Source of the DNA: Diplonema japonicum
Lineage: Eukaryota; Euglenozoa; Diplonemea; Diplonemida; Diplonemidae
Assembly: GCA_964019335.1 (NCBI GenBank)
Contig: OZ025670.1
Span: forward strand, 434,001-498,000
DNA: 64,000 nt
Direction of reading: 5' to 3'
Shown in pieces: positions 41,501-53,566 of the stretch. The notes beneath the pieces were generated by a model. That model was given only the letters and a program-made list of their open reading frames with translations. It was not told the origin of the DNA and ran no database searches. The position numbers and the translations under genes are program-made. Within the stretch, counting starts at the first letter, position 1; each line of letters opens with the position of its first letter.

Positions 41501-44500
41501 TGAACTGCCTGTTGTGGACATTGGGCTGACGTCAATGCACGTCATCGATCTCACGGTGCAGCTGGGAGAGGTAACAGGGATCGAGGACATCTCCCCAACA
41601 CTTGTTTACGAGTGCGTCACAATCGCCGCTGTGGCGGAGAAAATCCTTGAAGACATTCGTGACCACCTGGACAAGGCGTCCAGTGCGGCACCGCAGTCTG
41701 CAGTGGACCCCAACGCCACGCAGCTGGTGCAAAGGCTGCAGGGGGCGTCACCAGCTGACCGCCCGAAGATCTTGCAGGATGCCGTAATCGAGCTTACAAA
41801 GGAGCTGCTTGATGATGAAGATGTTGAGGTATGCTTTGAGCTTCCTATGTTATCGCCACAGATCGACGTGACAGCACCTGTCGTGGAGCTTGGGCTGACC
41901 TCGATGCACGTCGTCGACATGACGCAGCAACTGGTATGGCACCACACCACACTGCCTCACACTGCCACAGATTGATATCACGGGACTCGATGACCTGTCG
42001 CCGACCTTCATCTACGAGTGCGTCACAATCGCTGCCGCTGTCGCCCAGTTGCTTGAAGAGCTTCCCCTGTCAAATGCCGTTCAAGCAACACCACAGCCAA
42101 CTTCTTCACCTGTAAAGGAGGCACCTGACCAGTCTATGGGGCCTTTGGCTGTGGTCGGGATGGGATGCAGACTCCCTGGCGACGCGAACACGCCGTCTGA
42201 ATTTTGGGAAAACCTCGAAGCCGAGAGGAACTGCATTGTGCCGACACCAGGGGACAGGCCGTCTAATGGCAGGCCAAGCGGCTACCTGAGCGCTAAAACA
42301 ATTAAAAACTTCGATAGCCAAGCGTTTAATATTTCTGATGTTGAAGCAGCGTGCATGGACCCACAGCAGCGCCTACTGCTGCAGGTGGCTAAAGAAGCTT
42401 TTGAAGATGCAGGGATCAAAGTGGAAGAGCTGCAGGACAGAAGAGTTGGTGTGTTCGTGGGTGTCAGCAATGTGGAGTACGGTGCACTGTGCATGAAAGC
42501 GGTTCAGGAAGGGAATATGGACCCTCTACCTTACTGCGGCACCAGTTGGCATCTGAGCATTGCTGCAAACCGCATTTCGTATCTACTGGACCTCACGGGA
42601 CCGAGTGTGTCAATGGATACGGCCTGCTCTTCGTCACTTACGGCGATGGACTTTGCTGTAAAGGCACTTCGGGCGGGGTCGTGCTCCATGGCACTGGTGT
42701 GCGGTGCCAACGTGCAGTTGGTGGAAACGTGGAGCGACTGCTTCGAGATTGCTGGGATGCTCTCCCCGACGTATTCGTGCAAGTTTGGTGACAACTCGGC
42801 AGATGGCTACGTACGGGGTGAAGGTGTCGGTGCCGTGCTTGTAAAACCCTTGCAGGATGCTGTCGCTGATGGAAACAACATTTACGCGGAAGTGGTTGGC
42901 ACAGCTATCAACCAGGACGCAAGAAGCAATGGCTTGACAGCCCCGAACCCCGCTGCACAAGAGGCACTCTTGAAAGCTGCATACACAGGCATGGACACCA
43001 ACGATGTAATGTACATCGAGGCGCACGGCACGGGAACGCGCCTCGGAGATCCTATTGAAATGGCAGCTCTCGGACGAGTGCTGGGTGCACCTAAAGACAT
43101 GCCACCCCGCCAGCAGCCGCTGCTCATGGGGAGCGTCAAGAGCTGCATTGGGCATTTAGAGTGCGCTGCTGGTATCGCTTCCATCATCAAGACGTGCCTC
43201 ATCCTCAGCCATGGCAGGATCCCCCCATCGCTGCACTTCAGTACACCGAACACTGTCGTGAGATTCGAAGTATGCTTAAATTTACCCTCAACCCCATTAG
43301 GCGTCGGGACTTGAAGTAGTTGGCCAGTCAAAGGGTACCCGTCCCCTCCCCCGCCCCGCTAGCAGCAGACAACCAATGATTGGAGTGTCTGGCTTCGGGT
43401 TTGGTGGCACCAATGGGCACTGCGTCTTCAGGCAGCACGAGCAGAAACCCATGTATGCCCCTCACGAACTCAAGTTTACACATACTGCAGTGACAAAACC
43501 GCTCTGAAACACTCTGGAAGGTGCCTTGTTCCTATCTCAGCACACTCAGAAGAGTCGCTGAGGTTGACAGCGGAGCGATGGATAACTGTGGCCAAAGATG
43601 CTAACCAGACAGGATACCCTACACTGGCTGACTTCGCAAGGACAGCAGCACTGTACAGGTACCATGGCACGCGAGAGAAGCCTGTCAGAGCGACCGTTGT
43701 TGCTGCTGACATGTCGGAGTTGACTACTAGACTAACAGCGCTGGCGACATCTTCGACGCATCCGTGTGCGCCATCGAACCGTGCTGTGTCTACAGCACCA
43801 AAGGTGGCATTCGTGTTCACAGGACAGGGGTCGCAAACGGTAGGCATGGGACGTGGGCTGTACGAGACGAGCCATGCGTTTGCCAAAGCAATGGAAAGCT
43901 GCGATGAGATCCTGGCCACTAAGAACATTCTCCCCGAGGGCTACACTCTGCTGGGCACTTTGTACGGACCTCCTGAGGCTTGCGAAACGGCTATGAGCAA
44001 CGCCGGGTTTTTGCAGCCAACGCTCCTCTCGGTGGAGTACGCTCTGTCGAGACTCATCGAAGACGAGCTGATGGTGCAACCAGCCGTTGTCATGGGCCAC
44101 AGTCTTGGAGAGATCACAGCGTGTATTGCTTCGGGTGTGCTCACGCTAGAAGATGCCCTCGTCCTAGCAGCAGGCCGTGGTGCTGCTATGGCAGCCGTAC
44201 CAGCAGGTCAAGGTGGGATGGCAGCAGTGAGGTTGGACAAGAAAGAGCTGGACGAATTCCTGAAGGAGTGTGCACCAAAGGTAACCGTTGCGGCAGTTAA
44301 CGCGCCTGGTTCGTCTGTTATTAGTGGGCCACTGGCAGATTTGAAGATAGCGATTGCTGCTTTGAAGGAAAATGGGAAGAAGGTGAGGCAGCTTACAGTC
44401 TCGCACGGGTTCCACTCCATGCAGATCGAGGATGCCTTGCCGAGACTCAGAGACGTGGCATCAAAACTCCGTCCGAGACCCGTCAAGGAGGGTATTGTGG

Positions 44501-47500
44501 CCATCTCGAATGTAACAGGGACTGTCCAGACCAAAACGCCTGACGCACAATACTGGGTAGACCACGCAAGGGGCGCTGTGCTGTTCATGAGTGGCGTCGA
44601 GGCTGCACTCGAGCAAGGCGTCAACGTATTCTTAGAGCTTGGTCCCCAGCCGCATTTGTCAGTGCAGATCAACGGGGTCATTGCCACACACAACAAGCCA
44701 GTTGCAGTGGTCAGCACCCTGAAGGCAGGTGAAGACGAGTCAGAGCTGCTTGGTATCACTGCAGGTGCCCTTCACAATGCAGGTGTTCCACTTCAATGGG
44801 ACAGACTGTGTGGCAGCGGGACGCGTGTCCAGCTTCCCACCACTGCATTTGCGGGTGCAGAGCTGTGGTCTGACGCCCTGCAGCCAACTCGCAGGCAGCT
44901 GTTGGCACAAATTCAGGAACGGGACCCTGCAGGGGTTGTTTTCAACACTGAATGGAAGGAACATCCCGTCAGTAGCAACATAGACCTAAGGTCTAGAGCG
45001 GTGCTGCTCATCTCTGACAACGGCAGCCACAAGGCTCTTATACCTGAGCTTAAAAGCGTTGGGTGTCTTGTTAGCAAGGTGGTCGCACCTCCGACTGAAC
45101 TGTCATCCCAGAAGGTCACTGCCGCGTTGGAGGAGCGCCCGAGGTGGCACTGTGTGGTGTTCTCGTGCAGTGCACCTGATATTCTGCACTGCACCACTGC
45201 ACTGCTTCGTGTTGTGCAGGCAGCACAGCGTTTGAAGAGAGTCGACAGGATCCTTGTACTCACAACTGGTGTGTGCAGCGACAAACCCGGCGAGAATGGA
45301 CTTGACATCAGTGTCGCGTGCCAAGCTGGGTTGTGGGGATTTGTGAAGTCAGCTCGTCTTGAGATGACGAACGGCCCCCTCATGCAGTGCTGTGACAAGG
45401 ACCCTTCCAACACGGACGTCGCAAAATCCGTTGTTGCTGAGATCAGCGCAGAGCACTTCGGGACCGACAACGTGAGGCTTGCTGGCGGTGGTTTTGGAAG
45501 GAGGATCGAACGAGTAGCTGAGGTGAAACGGGTGACAAAGCACAAGTACACGCCACCCCCTGCTGGACCTATTATCCTGACAGGCGGCACAGGTGCTCTG
45601 GGGCTACAGTTGAGCGACTGGCTGATCCGCAGAGGTGCAAGGAAACTTGTGTTGCTGTCGCGCAGCGGAAAGATAGCAAGCAGCAACAGTGGGCTTTGGG
45701 ACGCACTCACCGTGACTAGTGAAAGATTGGGCGCTGAAGTGAAGCTGCAGAAATGCGACGTATCAGACCCGAAGCAGGCAAAGGACATGATCAACGAATA
45801 TGCCGCTGACCTACCACACGGTGGGTTGGTGCATTGTGCGGGTGTGCTGGACGACGGGCTGCTTAGATCGCAATCAGAAGAACGCTTCGACAAGGTGATC
45901 ACGCCAAAAGTGGGGGGTCTGCTGCACATCTTCAAAGCAATGATGGCGCGCACTGTGCGCCCCACGTTGTTCTTGCTCTTCTCCAGCGTCACTTCCTTGA
46001 TGGGGAACATTGGGCAGACCAACTATGGCGCCGCGAACTCGATGCTGGATTCCATTGCACGCCAGTTGCGGGCAGCGGAGTTTCCGTGTACCTCTGTGCA
46101 ATGGGGTCCATGGGGTGGTCACGGAATGGCCGCCTTCATGGATGAGAGTGAAGGTGTGAACACCGTTTGGAAGCCCCTGACGCCTGCCCTAGGTTGGGGT
46201 GCACTTGACGTGGTATGCCAATTATGTTAAACCCACTTCACCGCAGGCCCTGGCGCAAGGTGCTGACCCCGTTCTCTGTGTAAGCGGCTTCAAATGGAAC
46301 AACCTTCGCGAATTCATGTCAACAAGCCCGTGGAACGAGAACTACTTCGGGGACATGGTAGAGGTATGCACCCCGCGCGCTGTGAAACACGTGGCAGATG
46401 TACACCGAGGAAATCGACAGCAGCGTGAGGAACGAGAGCGTTGAGATCCTTGAGGAAGAAGAGTCCGCCACCCCCGTCTCTGAATCAAGCGTTGCAGAGA
46501 AGCTCAAAGTATGTTATAAAAATGTAATAAGCCACGCATCACAGGAACTGCTTAGTAGATACGTAAAACAAGGGTCGCAGTTGCTACCCACTACCGAGCT
46601 TGTGTCCCTTGGCCTTGATTCTGTCGACATGACAGCCACAGCACAGGACATCTCAAAGAAGTTCGGTATCAAAGCGGGTCCTATGCTGGTGATGGAGGCA
46701 AGCAATTTGGCTGAGTTGACAACAACCATAACTGCCGAGCTGGTAAAGGGTAGCAGTCACAAAGCCCCTGCTGTTAAGAAGGTCAAGCGTGCCGAACCCC
46801 GAAGCAAGAACCCGCTGTCACCAGCTGCTGCTGCGGAACAGGAGGCCCTCTCGGAAGCTGATATCTTGGCTGGTGTAATTGACATCCTTTCCAAGTTCGC
46901 AAAGGGTGTGCTAGGCATCACCATGGGCACAACTCTAGTATCCCTCAGTCTGGACTCCGTGGATATGACAGCCATTGCGCAGGAGGTGGGCAAGCGTTTC
47001 AGCATAAAGGCAGGCCCCATGCTTGTCATGGAGGCAGAGATCGTTGCGGATCTAGTGGCCTCCATCCAAGAGGCGGGAGCTAGCCGGACGACTGAGAAGA
47101 AGGCAAGTAAACAAGTGAAAAAGGTAAGCAGCAAGAACGGATTCACGGCACCGCAGGCAACTCTTACCCCTGAGACTTGCTTGGAACAGTTGAAGCAGGT
47201 GCTTTTAAAGTTCGCAAAGAGCGGAGCTGCCATCGAGCCCTCCACAGAGCTGGTGGCGCTCAGCCTTGACAGTGTCGACATGACAGCCATTGCACAGGAG
47301 GTTGCACGGAAGTTCAATGTCAAAGTGGGTCCTATGTTCGTGATGGAAAGTGAGACAGTCGACGACTTGTGCCAAGGGGTCATCGCCAAGCAGCCGGTAG
47401 CATCTCCTGCAGCATCTACCTCGCAGTCCGCAAGGCGTGCTACACCCAAAGCAGCTGAAGCCAACGTCGACCTGCAGGATGAGAACGCGGACTTGAAGTG

Positions 47501-50060
47501 TGACAACGAGATCCTCAAACGACAGGCCCACATCCACAGCAAAGATGCCCCATGGATCGTCGAGGTGACCTTTAAGGTCCTCCCACTCATTTTCTCACTA
47601 CTGGGTTTCTTCGTTGCTACGCTGCTTGCATCCCTCGCTTCGCGTCCTATGGAGGCCGTCATAGACCTCACTAACCAAGAGTGCGGCAAGAATCTGGGCT
47701 TCTTCCTGTCACCTAACGTATATTTCGAGCTCGCCTACAGAATAGCTCTTTTCCTTGTGCTGTTCTTGCTTCTTGGGTGTGTTTATGGCGTGCTTTTGAA
47801 ATGGATTGTGATTGGAAGATTTAAGGCCCACACGTGGGATTCGCACTCGGCATACGCATTGAAGAGGGCGATTGTGCACACTTACCTCGAGATGCTGCAT
47901 AAGATGCTTGGTGCTCTGGAGGAGACGGAGTTCCTTGTATGGTTCTACCGGGCGCTGGGGGCTGACATCGGGCACAACGTGCTGCTGCCGTGGACGTTGC
48001 AGCTGGACTACGACTTGCTGCATATTGGTGACCACGTCATCATGGGATCGCGGACAGGGGCACAGACTTCATACTGCCATGATGGCATAACAGTCACCTC
48101 AAGGCACACTTGGATTGGGGCAGGTACTAGTATATGCAGAGCTGCATATGTGATGCCTGGAGCACAGCTGGGACAAGCTGTCGTTGTGTGCGCGAGGTCC
48201 ACAGCACAGGGCTCTGTCATGTCAGGTGCGACAGTGTACGAGGACAAGGTTCTTCCCCCTGGTGAGCAGCCCCCAGAGGACACAGGCGTCTGCACCTACC
48301 TCCGCACGAAGGATGGCACCACTTTAGCGTCAATCTTCATGCAGTTCGTCGCCGTGGTCTTTTTCCTTATCACGATGGTGATATCCTTCACCTTCTCCGT
48401 CTCATGGTCCCTGTGGGGCTTGGCCATGATCCCTGGCATGTGCAATAATGGCACGCAGGCCACGCCCATCCTGAGCATGGGGAACGTCAACCTGTACCTC
48501 ACCGCTGAAGGCGCCGTTGTGCTTCTATTCACCTTGTGGGTGCTGGGGGGTACCACCAGCATCCTTGCGTTAATATGCAAATGGGCCCTCATCGGTAGAG
48601 TGAAACCAGGAACAGAAAAGGTGACGAAGACTATGATTCTCAGATTCTGGTTTGTGAAGCAGATGATCAACATCAGTGAGAGCTTGTTCATCATGAGCTA
48701 CTTCAGGTACACGCCTATGATGTGGGCGTGGTACAGGCTCCTCGGCATGAAGGTGCCGTGCAGCGCGATCATGTCCGCTTTCGTCAACGTGATCCCTGAC
48801 CTTGTCTCGTCTGATGAGGACGCCTACTTCGGGTACAACCCGCAGATACCGTGCATCGCTTGCGACCCTGCGGACGGTGTTGTCACTTTTGTGAGAACCC
48901 ATGTGGGGGCACGTGGCTTCATTGGCCCTGACGCCATCATGTTGCCTGGGTCGAACATTGAGACCAGAGGCGCTGTGTCCGCGTCAGGGATCGTCGGGGC
49001 GGGGAAGACTATCAGAACAGGCACCACACAGATCGGGCCGAGGGTGACAGTCGCCTTCCGCCCCGAAGCACAGCTGTCTAACAACGCCCTGTTCCAAGTC
49101 TATCTCACTATATTCGCGCTGTGGCGTGCAGTGTGGGACATGTCTTTCTCTATGGTCTCCATCGCAATCTCATTGGCCGCGATGCTCGCTGTGCACGAAG
49201 CAGGCATGGGGTGGTCCTTCTCACTGGGAATCGCGGTTGCCTCAATCGCCTTCTTCTTCACCGTAGTGGTGTCGACGTTGCAGGGCTTGATATCTATCGC
49301 AAGCAAATGGATGCTCTTGGGCAAAGTGAAGGAGGGCGTGCACCACCAGTGGCGGTCGTTCTACCACGCAAGGTGGGTGAACTGTTTGGCAGTTTCGATG
49401 AAGGCGGTGGACAACATGAAGACGATGTACAGGGGGACAGTGGTGATGCGGATGTACCACAGGATGAGGGGTGGAAAGGTAGGGCCAGGGGCGAAGTTGA
49501 TGTGCGCCCCGAGATCTCCGGAAGCTGAGCTAGTGGAGTTCAAGGAAGGGGTGTACCTTAGTGAGGAGAGCGGGCACATTTACGCTCACAACTTTGCAAC
49601 AGGCGACCTGCACTTTGAGAAATCAATAATCGGGGCGGGCGTGAGGCTGCCGACCACCACACACGTTGTACCAGGTGCCACCATCAACGACGGGGTCACA
49701 ACAGGGCCGGGGACGCTGATTCTCCCTAGGGGGATGGAGGACAAGTGCGAGATCCTAATGGGAAACCCATGCAAGCCGTGTGTCTATGAATCGGAAACAT
49801 ACACAAGGCAGGGCAACGGTGTTATCCCCTTGGACTTCACCCTTGCAAAATACAACAAGGCTTTGCTCAGGTCTGCTGATTCAGAAGACACTGAAAACTG
49901 CGATGGTGAGATACACGAAGTGCAGCGTAAGCGTTCTAGTTATAGGCGGAGGAGTGCGCTGCAGGCGTCTCTCTTGCATGGCGATGGTGGGGTGGAGCCC
50001 AGTGACGACGAGGAGATGGAAGTCTTGCAACTTACGTCGGCCGATGCTAACGAGGTGTGA
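35565..50060 (+). CDS. Type I polyketide megasynthase with ThDP-like and acyl-CoA ligase N-terminus and Pls-like membrane tail, 8 exons
   Basis: Exons are 35565-41828, 41862-41933, 41971-43269, 43301-43452, 43491-46212, 46247-46363, 46398-46508 and 46545-50060, giving about 4750 residues; introns are 31-38 nt and phases agree. Order: ThDP-enzyme-like region (1-820, GDGCFLESY near 691); acyl-CoA ligase (~865-1400, YYTSGTTGRPKG, YGMTE, TGDLAT, terminal Lys in GTGKVAK); KR1 (~1440-1850, TGGLGGLG, Ser/Tyr/Asn all present); ACP1 and ACP2 (GLTSMH at ~1986 and ~2098); KS (~2170-2600, DTACSSS Cys, EAHGTGT and KSCIGHLE His); AT (~2700-3000, GHSLGE, malonyl-type SHGFHS); KR2 (~3290-3500); ACP3-5 (LDSVDM three times, ~3600-3815); then ~830 residues with TM helices and hexapeptide-like beta-helix modules as in the Pls terminal domain. 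No DH, ER or thioesterase is seen, so product release is unexplained. A ligase-primed, reduced product at a membrane is my inference. Confidence 0.9.
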
Positions 50061-51149
50061 AGAGGGGGGAGGAAGAAGAAAAGTCGAAAACGAAAAACAA
50101 ACAGGTTACTTACTCGGCTGCCTTATAAGAAAAAAAAGAAGAAGAAGAAAAAAAAACTTGCGAGAAATTATCTTCCGTTTTTTTTTTTAAACTCTTTTTA
50201 TCTCTTTGCTTTTTGGGCCGAGAGAAAAAAAAATAAAAAAGAATCTTTTTTGTTTTGTGGCATTTTCTAATATTCTGTGTGTTTTTCCTTCCCCCCCCCT
50301 CTTTTTGACTATTGATGTGTGCTAATGGGAAACTCCATCCCCCCCCCCCCCCCCGCTTCGCAATTTTATTTCGTAAACTGAAGAAGAATGCCGGAATCAT
50401 TTTTAGAACTAATAGTGAAGTTAATGCACCTTCGATGGCTTCCTTTTTTTTTTGCGACGCAGAAGGGTAACAACACAAGATCGACCCTCCCCACGCTGCA
50501 CACTTAACGCCAAATAGTGTTGCAGCCAAAGCCCCATTTTTTTTTTTTTTTTTTTTTTTTGTAGCTAGTTGGTATACACTCCGATAAGAAGTCCCTCTCC
50601 CGCCAGCGTTTGCTGCGGTAGGCCTTGAAACAACCCTGCACCCCTTCTACGCTTTTGAAAAGAAAAAAAAATACAGATTACACTCTCACATTCCGATTGA
50701 AATAAAAAAAGAAAAAGAAAATATATATGGCAGATAAAACTTCTGTGGAAGTGGGGTGTACCTTATGCAACGATTTTCTGCGCCTTTCTTTTTCTTTTTT
50801 TTCTCTTTTTTTTTTCTAGAAAGATTATTAATCCTGGTATTTATTTATCGTTGAGTCCCCCTCCACCCCCCCTTTTTTTTTCTTTTTTCTTTTTTTTTGA
50901 GGGAAATAAATAAAAAAAAAGAGAGAGCGAACAAAAGAGGGTGTCCAGTGCTATGCTTTCGTGTGTTGTTGGCAGCGATTTCTTACAACATTGTGGGATG
51001 CAAAGATTCCAACTTTATTTCATCTCTTCTTCCCCCCCCCCCCCCCCATCTATCCTTTTGACTCCCTCCTCCCCCCCTCTTACTTTTTTGGATTTAGGCC
51101 GTTTGTTGGCTCAAGTTGGACAATGCTAAGGTCTTGAGGTTATATATTT
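50061..51149. other. Intergenic homopolymer region
   Basis: No gene found. It contains C-runs (50338-50354, 51033-51048), a T-run at 50537-50560, and moderately complex DNA at 50560-50680 and 50930-51010 that encodes nothing I recognise. The LINE tail begins right after a T-rich stretch ending near 51158. Confidence 0.65.
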
Positions 51150-52020
51150 TTTTTATTTCTCTGCGACGTGTGTGAGGAACGGTTCGGCAGCTACACGGAG
51201 GTGCTGGAGCACGCCCTCTGGCGATGCGAGCCGGGTGTCGCGGTGCGGAGCAAGATGGAGTACGCGAACCTGGACCCGGCAGCTATGCCGAAGGCGACGA
51301 GGCTCCATGGGGTGGTGCCCAGAGGCTGCCAAGACAAGCCAAGGGCCTTACTGGTGCAGAAGTACCTGCTGGAGGTAGTCACGCGGAGGGATGCAGCGGT
51401 GGAAGCGAACCGCGCACTGCAGACACAAGCTTACCCGTGGCGGGCGGTCGTGACGGGGAGGGCGCACCCGACGCCGACGGTGTCTGAACTACGAAGGCTG
51501 GGAGCGTCAGGAACAGTGATGGACAAGCTGCTGAGGCCGGTGCTGAGGTTGGGAGGCCTGCTGTGGGATGACGCGCCTGGTCGGCACACGGCGGTGACGA
51601 CGTTAGAGCCTCGACTTCGAGAGGGAGATGGAGCTGCCGCTGGACGACGGCGGGGAAGTGGGCAAGGTGGAGGACCTGGGCGTCAAGGCAAGGAGGCTAC
51701 GGTATGTGCTGAGACGAGTCCAGGACCTGTACCACGCTGATGGCAGAGGGGTAGCGTTCCCAGCGGCGCGAGTGGAGCGCGTCAACTCCCTACGCTGTAT
51801 CGGAGGACCGACCACACACGGGTATGACAGGAGGCCAGTACTCCCGGAACGAACCATGAGTAGCATCGAAGGCTTGCGGGACAGGTACCTGTCGCAGACA
51901 CCGACAAGGCTGCCCCGCAGCATGACCACCGCAGTAGGAACCTGCCAGAGCCCCCAGAACGGGGACTAAGCGCAGCGCGGCCGGTGAGCGCAAAAACGCA
52001 TACCTTAAAAGAATAGTTTA
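51150..52020 (+). mobile_element. Decayed LINE 3' coding tail with 3' end, copy B
   Basis: Frame 1 (51168-51740) starts CEERFGSYTEVLEHALWRCE, the Cys and His/Trp-Cys pattern that follows the reverse transcriptase in LINE ORF2-type proteins. It continues with RLHGVVPRG, KYLLEVVTRRD and YPWRAVVTGRAHPTPT, all shared with copy A. Near 51605-51620 the homologous chain jumps to another frame (LDFEREMELPLDD...KARRLRYVL...GYDRRP, ending at 51969), so the copy is frameshifted. The element lacks its 5' part. Directly after the stop comes GCGCAG plus the 39-bp block 51981-52019 and a T-run, which I take as the element's 3' end. Confidence 0.65.
51981..52019 (+). repeat. LINE 3'-end repeat (39 bp, copy 2)
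   Basis: Identical to 12247-12285. It lies 12 bases after the LINE stop codon and 76 bases before the ATG of the next gene, so the element's end now forms part of that gene's leader region. Confidence 0.7.
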
Positions 52021-52095
52021 TTTTTTTTTTCCTCCTTTTTTTGGGGGGCGAAACTAAAAAGAAAAAAAAAGGGGGAAAAAAAAAAAAAGAGAAAA

Positions 52096-52599
52096 ATGGC
52101 TATCGGGTGCAAGCAGATAATAGCAGTTTCCTGTGCAACATTATTGTTCGTTTTAGGGATTATGCACCTGGTGGCGTACGTATCGGGTAGCCCCTACTCT
52201 GCAAGTAGCACTGTGAGTGAGTTCGACGAAACAGTAAGGTACACCCGGGGGAGCGGGGGCGGGTTCGAGACTGTGGCATCGAAAAGGGCTGAAGAGGTGA
52301 ACTGCAGCACCTTTGCAAAATACTGGTTTGTCATCGGGTTCTGCCTTGAGTTCACTATCGTCAGCCAAATCTGCTACTTTCTTTTCAGGGGGAGCTTCCC
52401 CGCATCTGTTGTTTCCCTCACCGGTCTTTACTACGTTTGGTTCATTGTTGAAAATATTCTGTACTATTCAACCCTCTCAGAACCGGAATGCACCTCTTAC
52501 CATGATCTAGCGGGATATGCCTTAAACGTATCGTACGCAGCAGTGGGGGTCTGTGGGATTGTACTGTTCATTGTTTGGAGTATCTCAATCCCGAGCTAG
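52096..52599 (+). CDS. Small four-TM membrane protein, paralogue 2
   Basis: This 167-residue protein has hydrophobic helices at about 8-30, 74-97, 102-122 and 138-163. The ~45-residue loop after TM1 has a Gly-rich patch (TRGSGGGFE) and a Cys before TM2; another Cys follows TM3 (SEPEC), possibly forming a disulphide outside the membrane. It is a diverged paralogue of the protein at 23087, with the same lengths, TM spacing and motifs (QICY, NIL.YS, Gly-rich TM4). Function unknown. The leader between 52020 and the ATG is T-, G- and A-tracts derived partly from the LINE insertion site. Confidence 0.65.
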   Translation: MAIGCKQIIAVSCATLLFVLGIMHLVAYVSGSPYSASSTVSEFDETVRYTRGSGGGFETVASKRAEEVNCSTFAKYWFVIGFCLEFTIVSQICYFLFRGSFPASVVSLTGLYYVWFIVENILYYSTLSEPECTSYHDLAGYALNVSYAAVGVCGIVLFIVWSISIPS

Positions 52600-53566
52600 A
52601 TTCGGTTACAGTATTTTTTTTTTTTTCTTCTCTTACTTTTCTTCTTTCTTTTTTTTTTTACCCCCTTCGTTGTTTTTCTTCACTCTCATGCAATGACCCC
52701 GGCTCGGATAGACGAAACAGAGAAAGAAAAAAAAGGAAAAAAAAAAGGAGAGGGATTCATTTATTCACACGTAAGTAATGAAAACCCTCACATTTTCTAA
52801 GCAGGGGACGAGGGAAGAAATGAGAAAAAAAAAGAAAATAAAATAAAAAGAAAAAGTTCGATTTCCGAAGTTATTAGCAATCTTGTCAAAAGGTACAGTG
52901 AACGACTGTGACGAAGGGGTATTGGAAGAAAGGAAAAAAAAAAGAGAAAACAAGAAACGACTCACTTACCCCCGGTGTGTTTTGCACTCTGGGTATCAAG
53001 TTAAAACTATGATTTTATTTACTCGTTGGTAGTGAACAGCTATTTTTTTTTTCTCTTTTTTTTTCTCCATTCACCCATTGTCTTTTTTTTTTCTCTCTTT
53101 TTTTTCTTTTGCTACCTTTTCATTTGTTCCGGGGGGGGGGGGGGGGGTGTATCTTCCAATCCTTTCTTTTCGGTAATCTTTCTCTCCATCCTCTCAGCTA
53201 GGCAACGCGAACAGGGCGTGTTTCCTTTTGTGTTTCAACCATGCCAAGTCGCCTGCAGCGTGTCCGGGACCCGCTTGATCCTTACCGCCTTCTTGTCGGT
53301 GGCTATTGTCCCTGCGTTCTACTCCTCGGCTCGGCTAGATAGGCTGAAGCTGTTCCTTGAGAGCTTCCGCGAGGTCATGCCCAGGATTCTTCTAGCTCGC
53401 CAGATCTTCCTGCTTCCAATCAATCGTCGGGAGCCACCCCAGGAGTAGCGTTTCCCATCCGCTTCACATCCCGTACGCCTGCCAACCTGTCCATGTTGCC
53501 ATCGAACCGTCAGCCAAAAGAAAAAAAAAGAGAGGGAGAACAAAAAAAAAAAAAAAGAAAAAGAAT
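52600..53566. other. Intergenic region with an unassigned island
   Basis: Mostly T/A tracts and a G-run at 53131-53147. Between 53195 and 53510 the composition is normal. One frame is open from the T-rich DNA to 53448 (its last ~70 residues contain RLDRLKLFLESFREVMPRILL), and a 33-codon ORF starts at 53241. Neither resembles a known protein, so I leave it as a possible 5' leader, small gene or relic. Confidence 0.4.

Noticed and set aside
47124-47156. Possible 33-nt in-frame intron between ACP4 and ACP5 (GTAAGC...CGCAG)
   Set aside because: It lies in a linker where homology cannot decide, and the donor is not the usual GTATG; left as coding.
53241-53342. 33-codon ORF and overlapping open frame before the RS-tail coiled coil
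   Set aside because: No domain, no clear start context and two competing frames; described only as an unassigned island.
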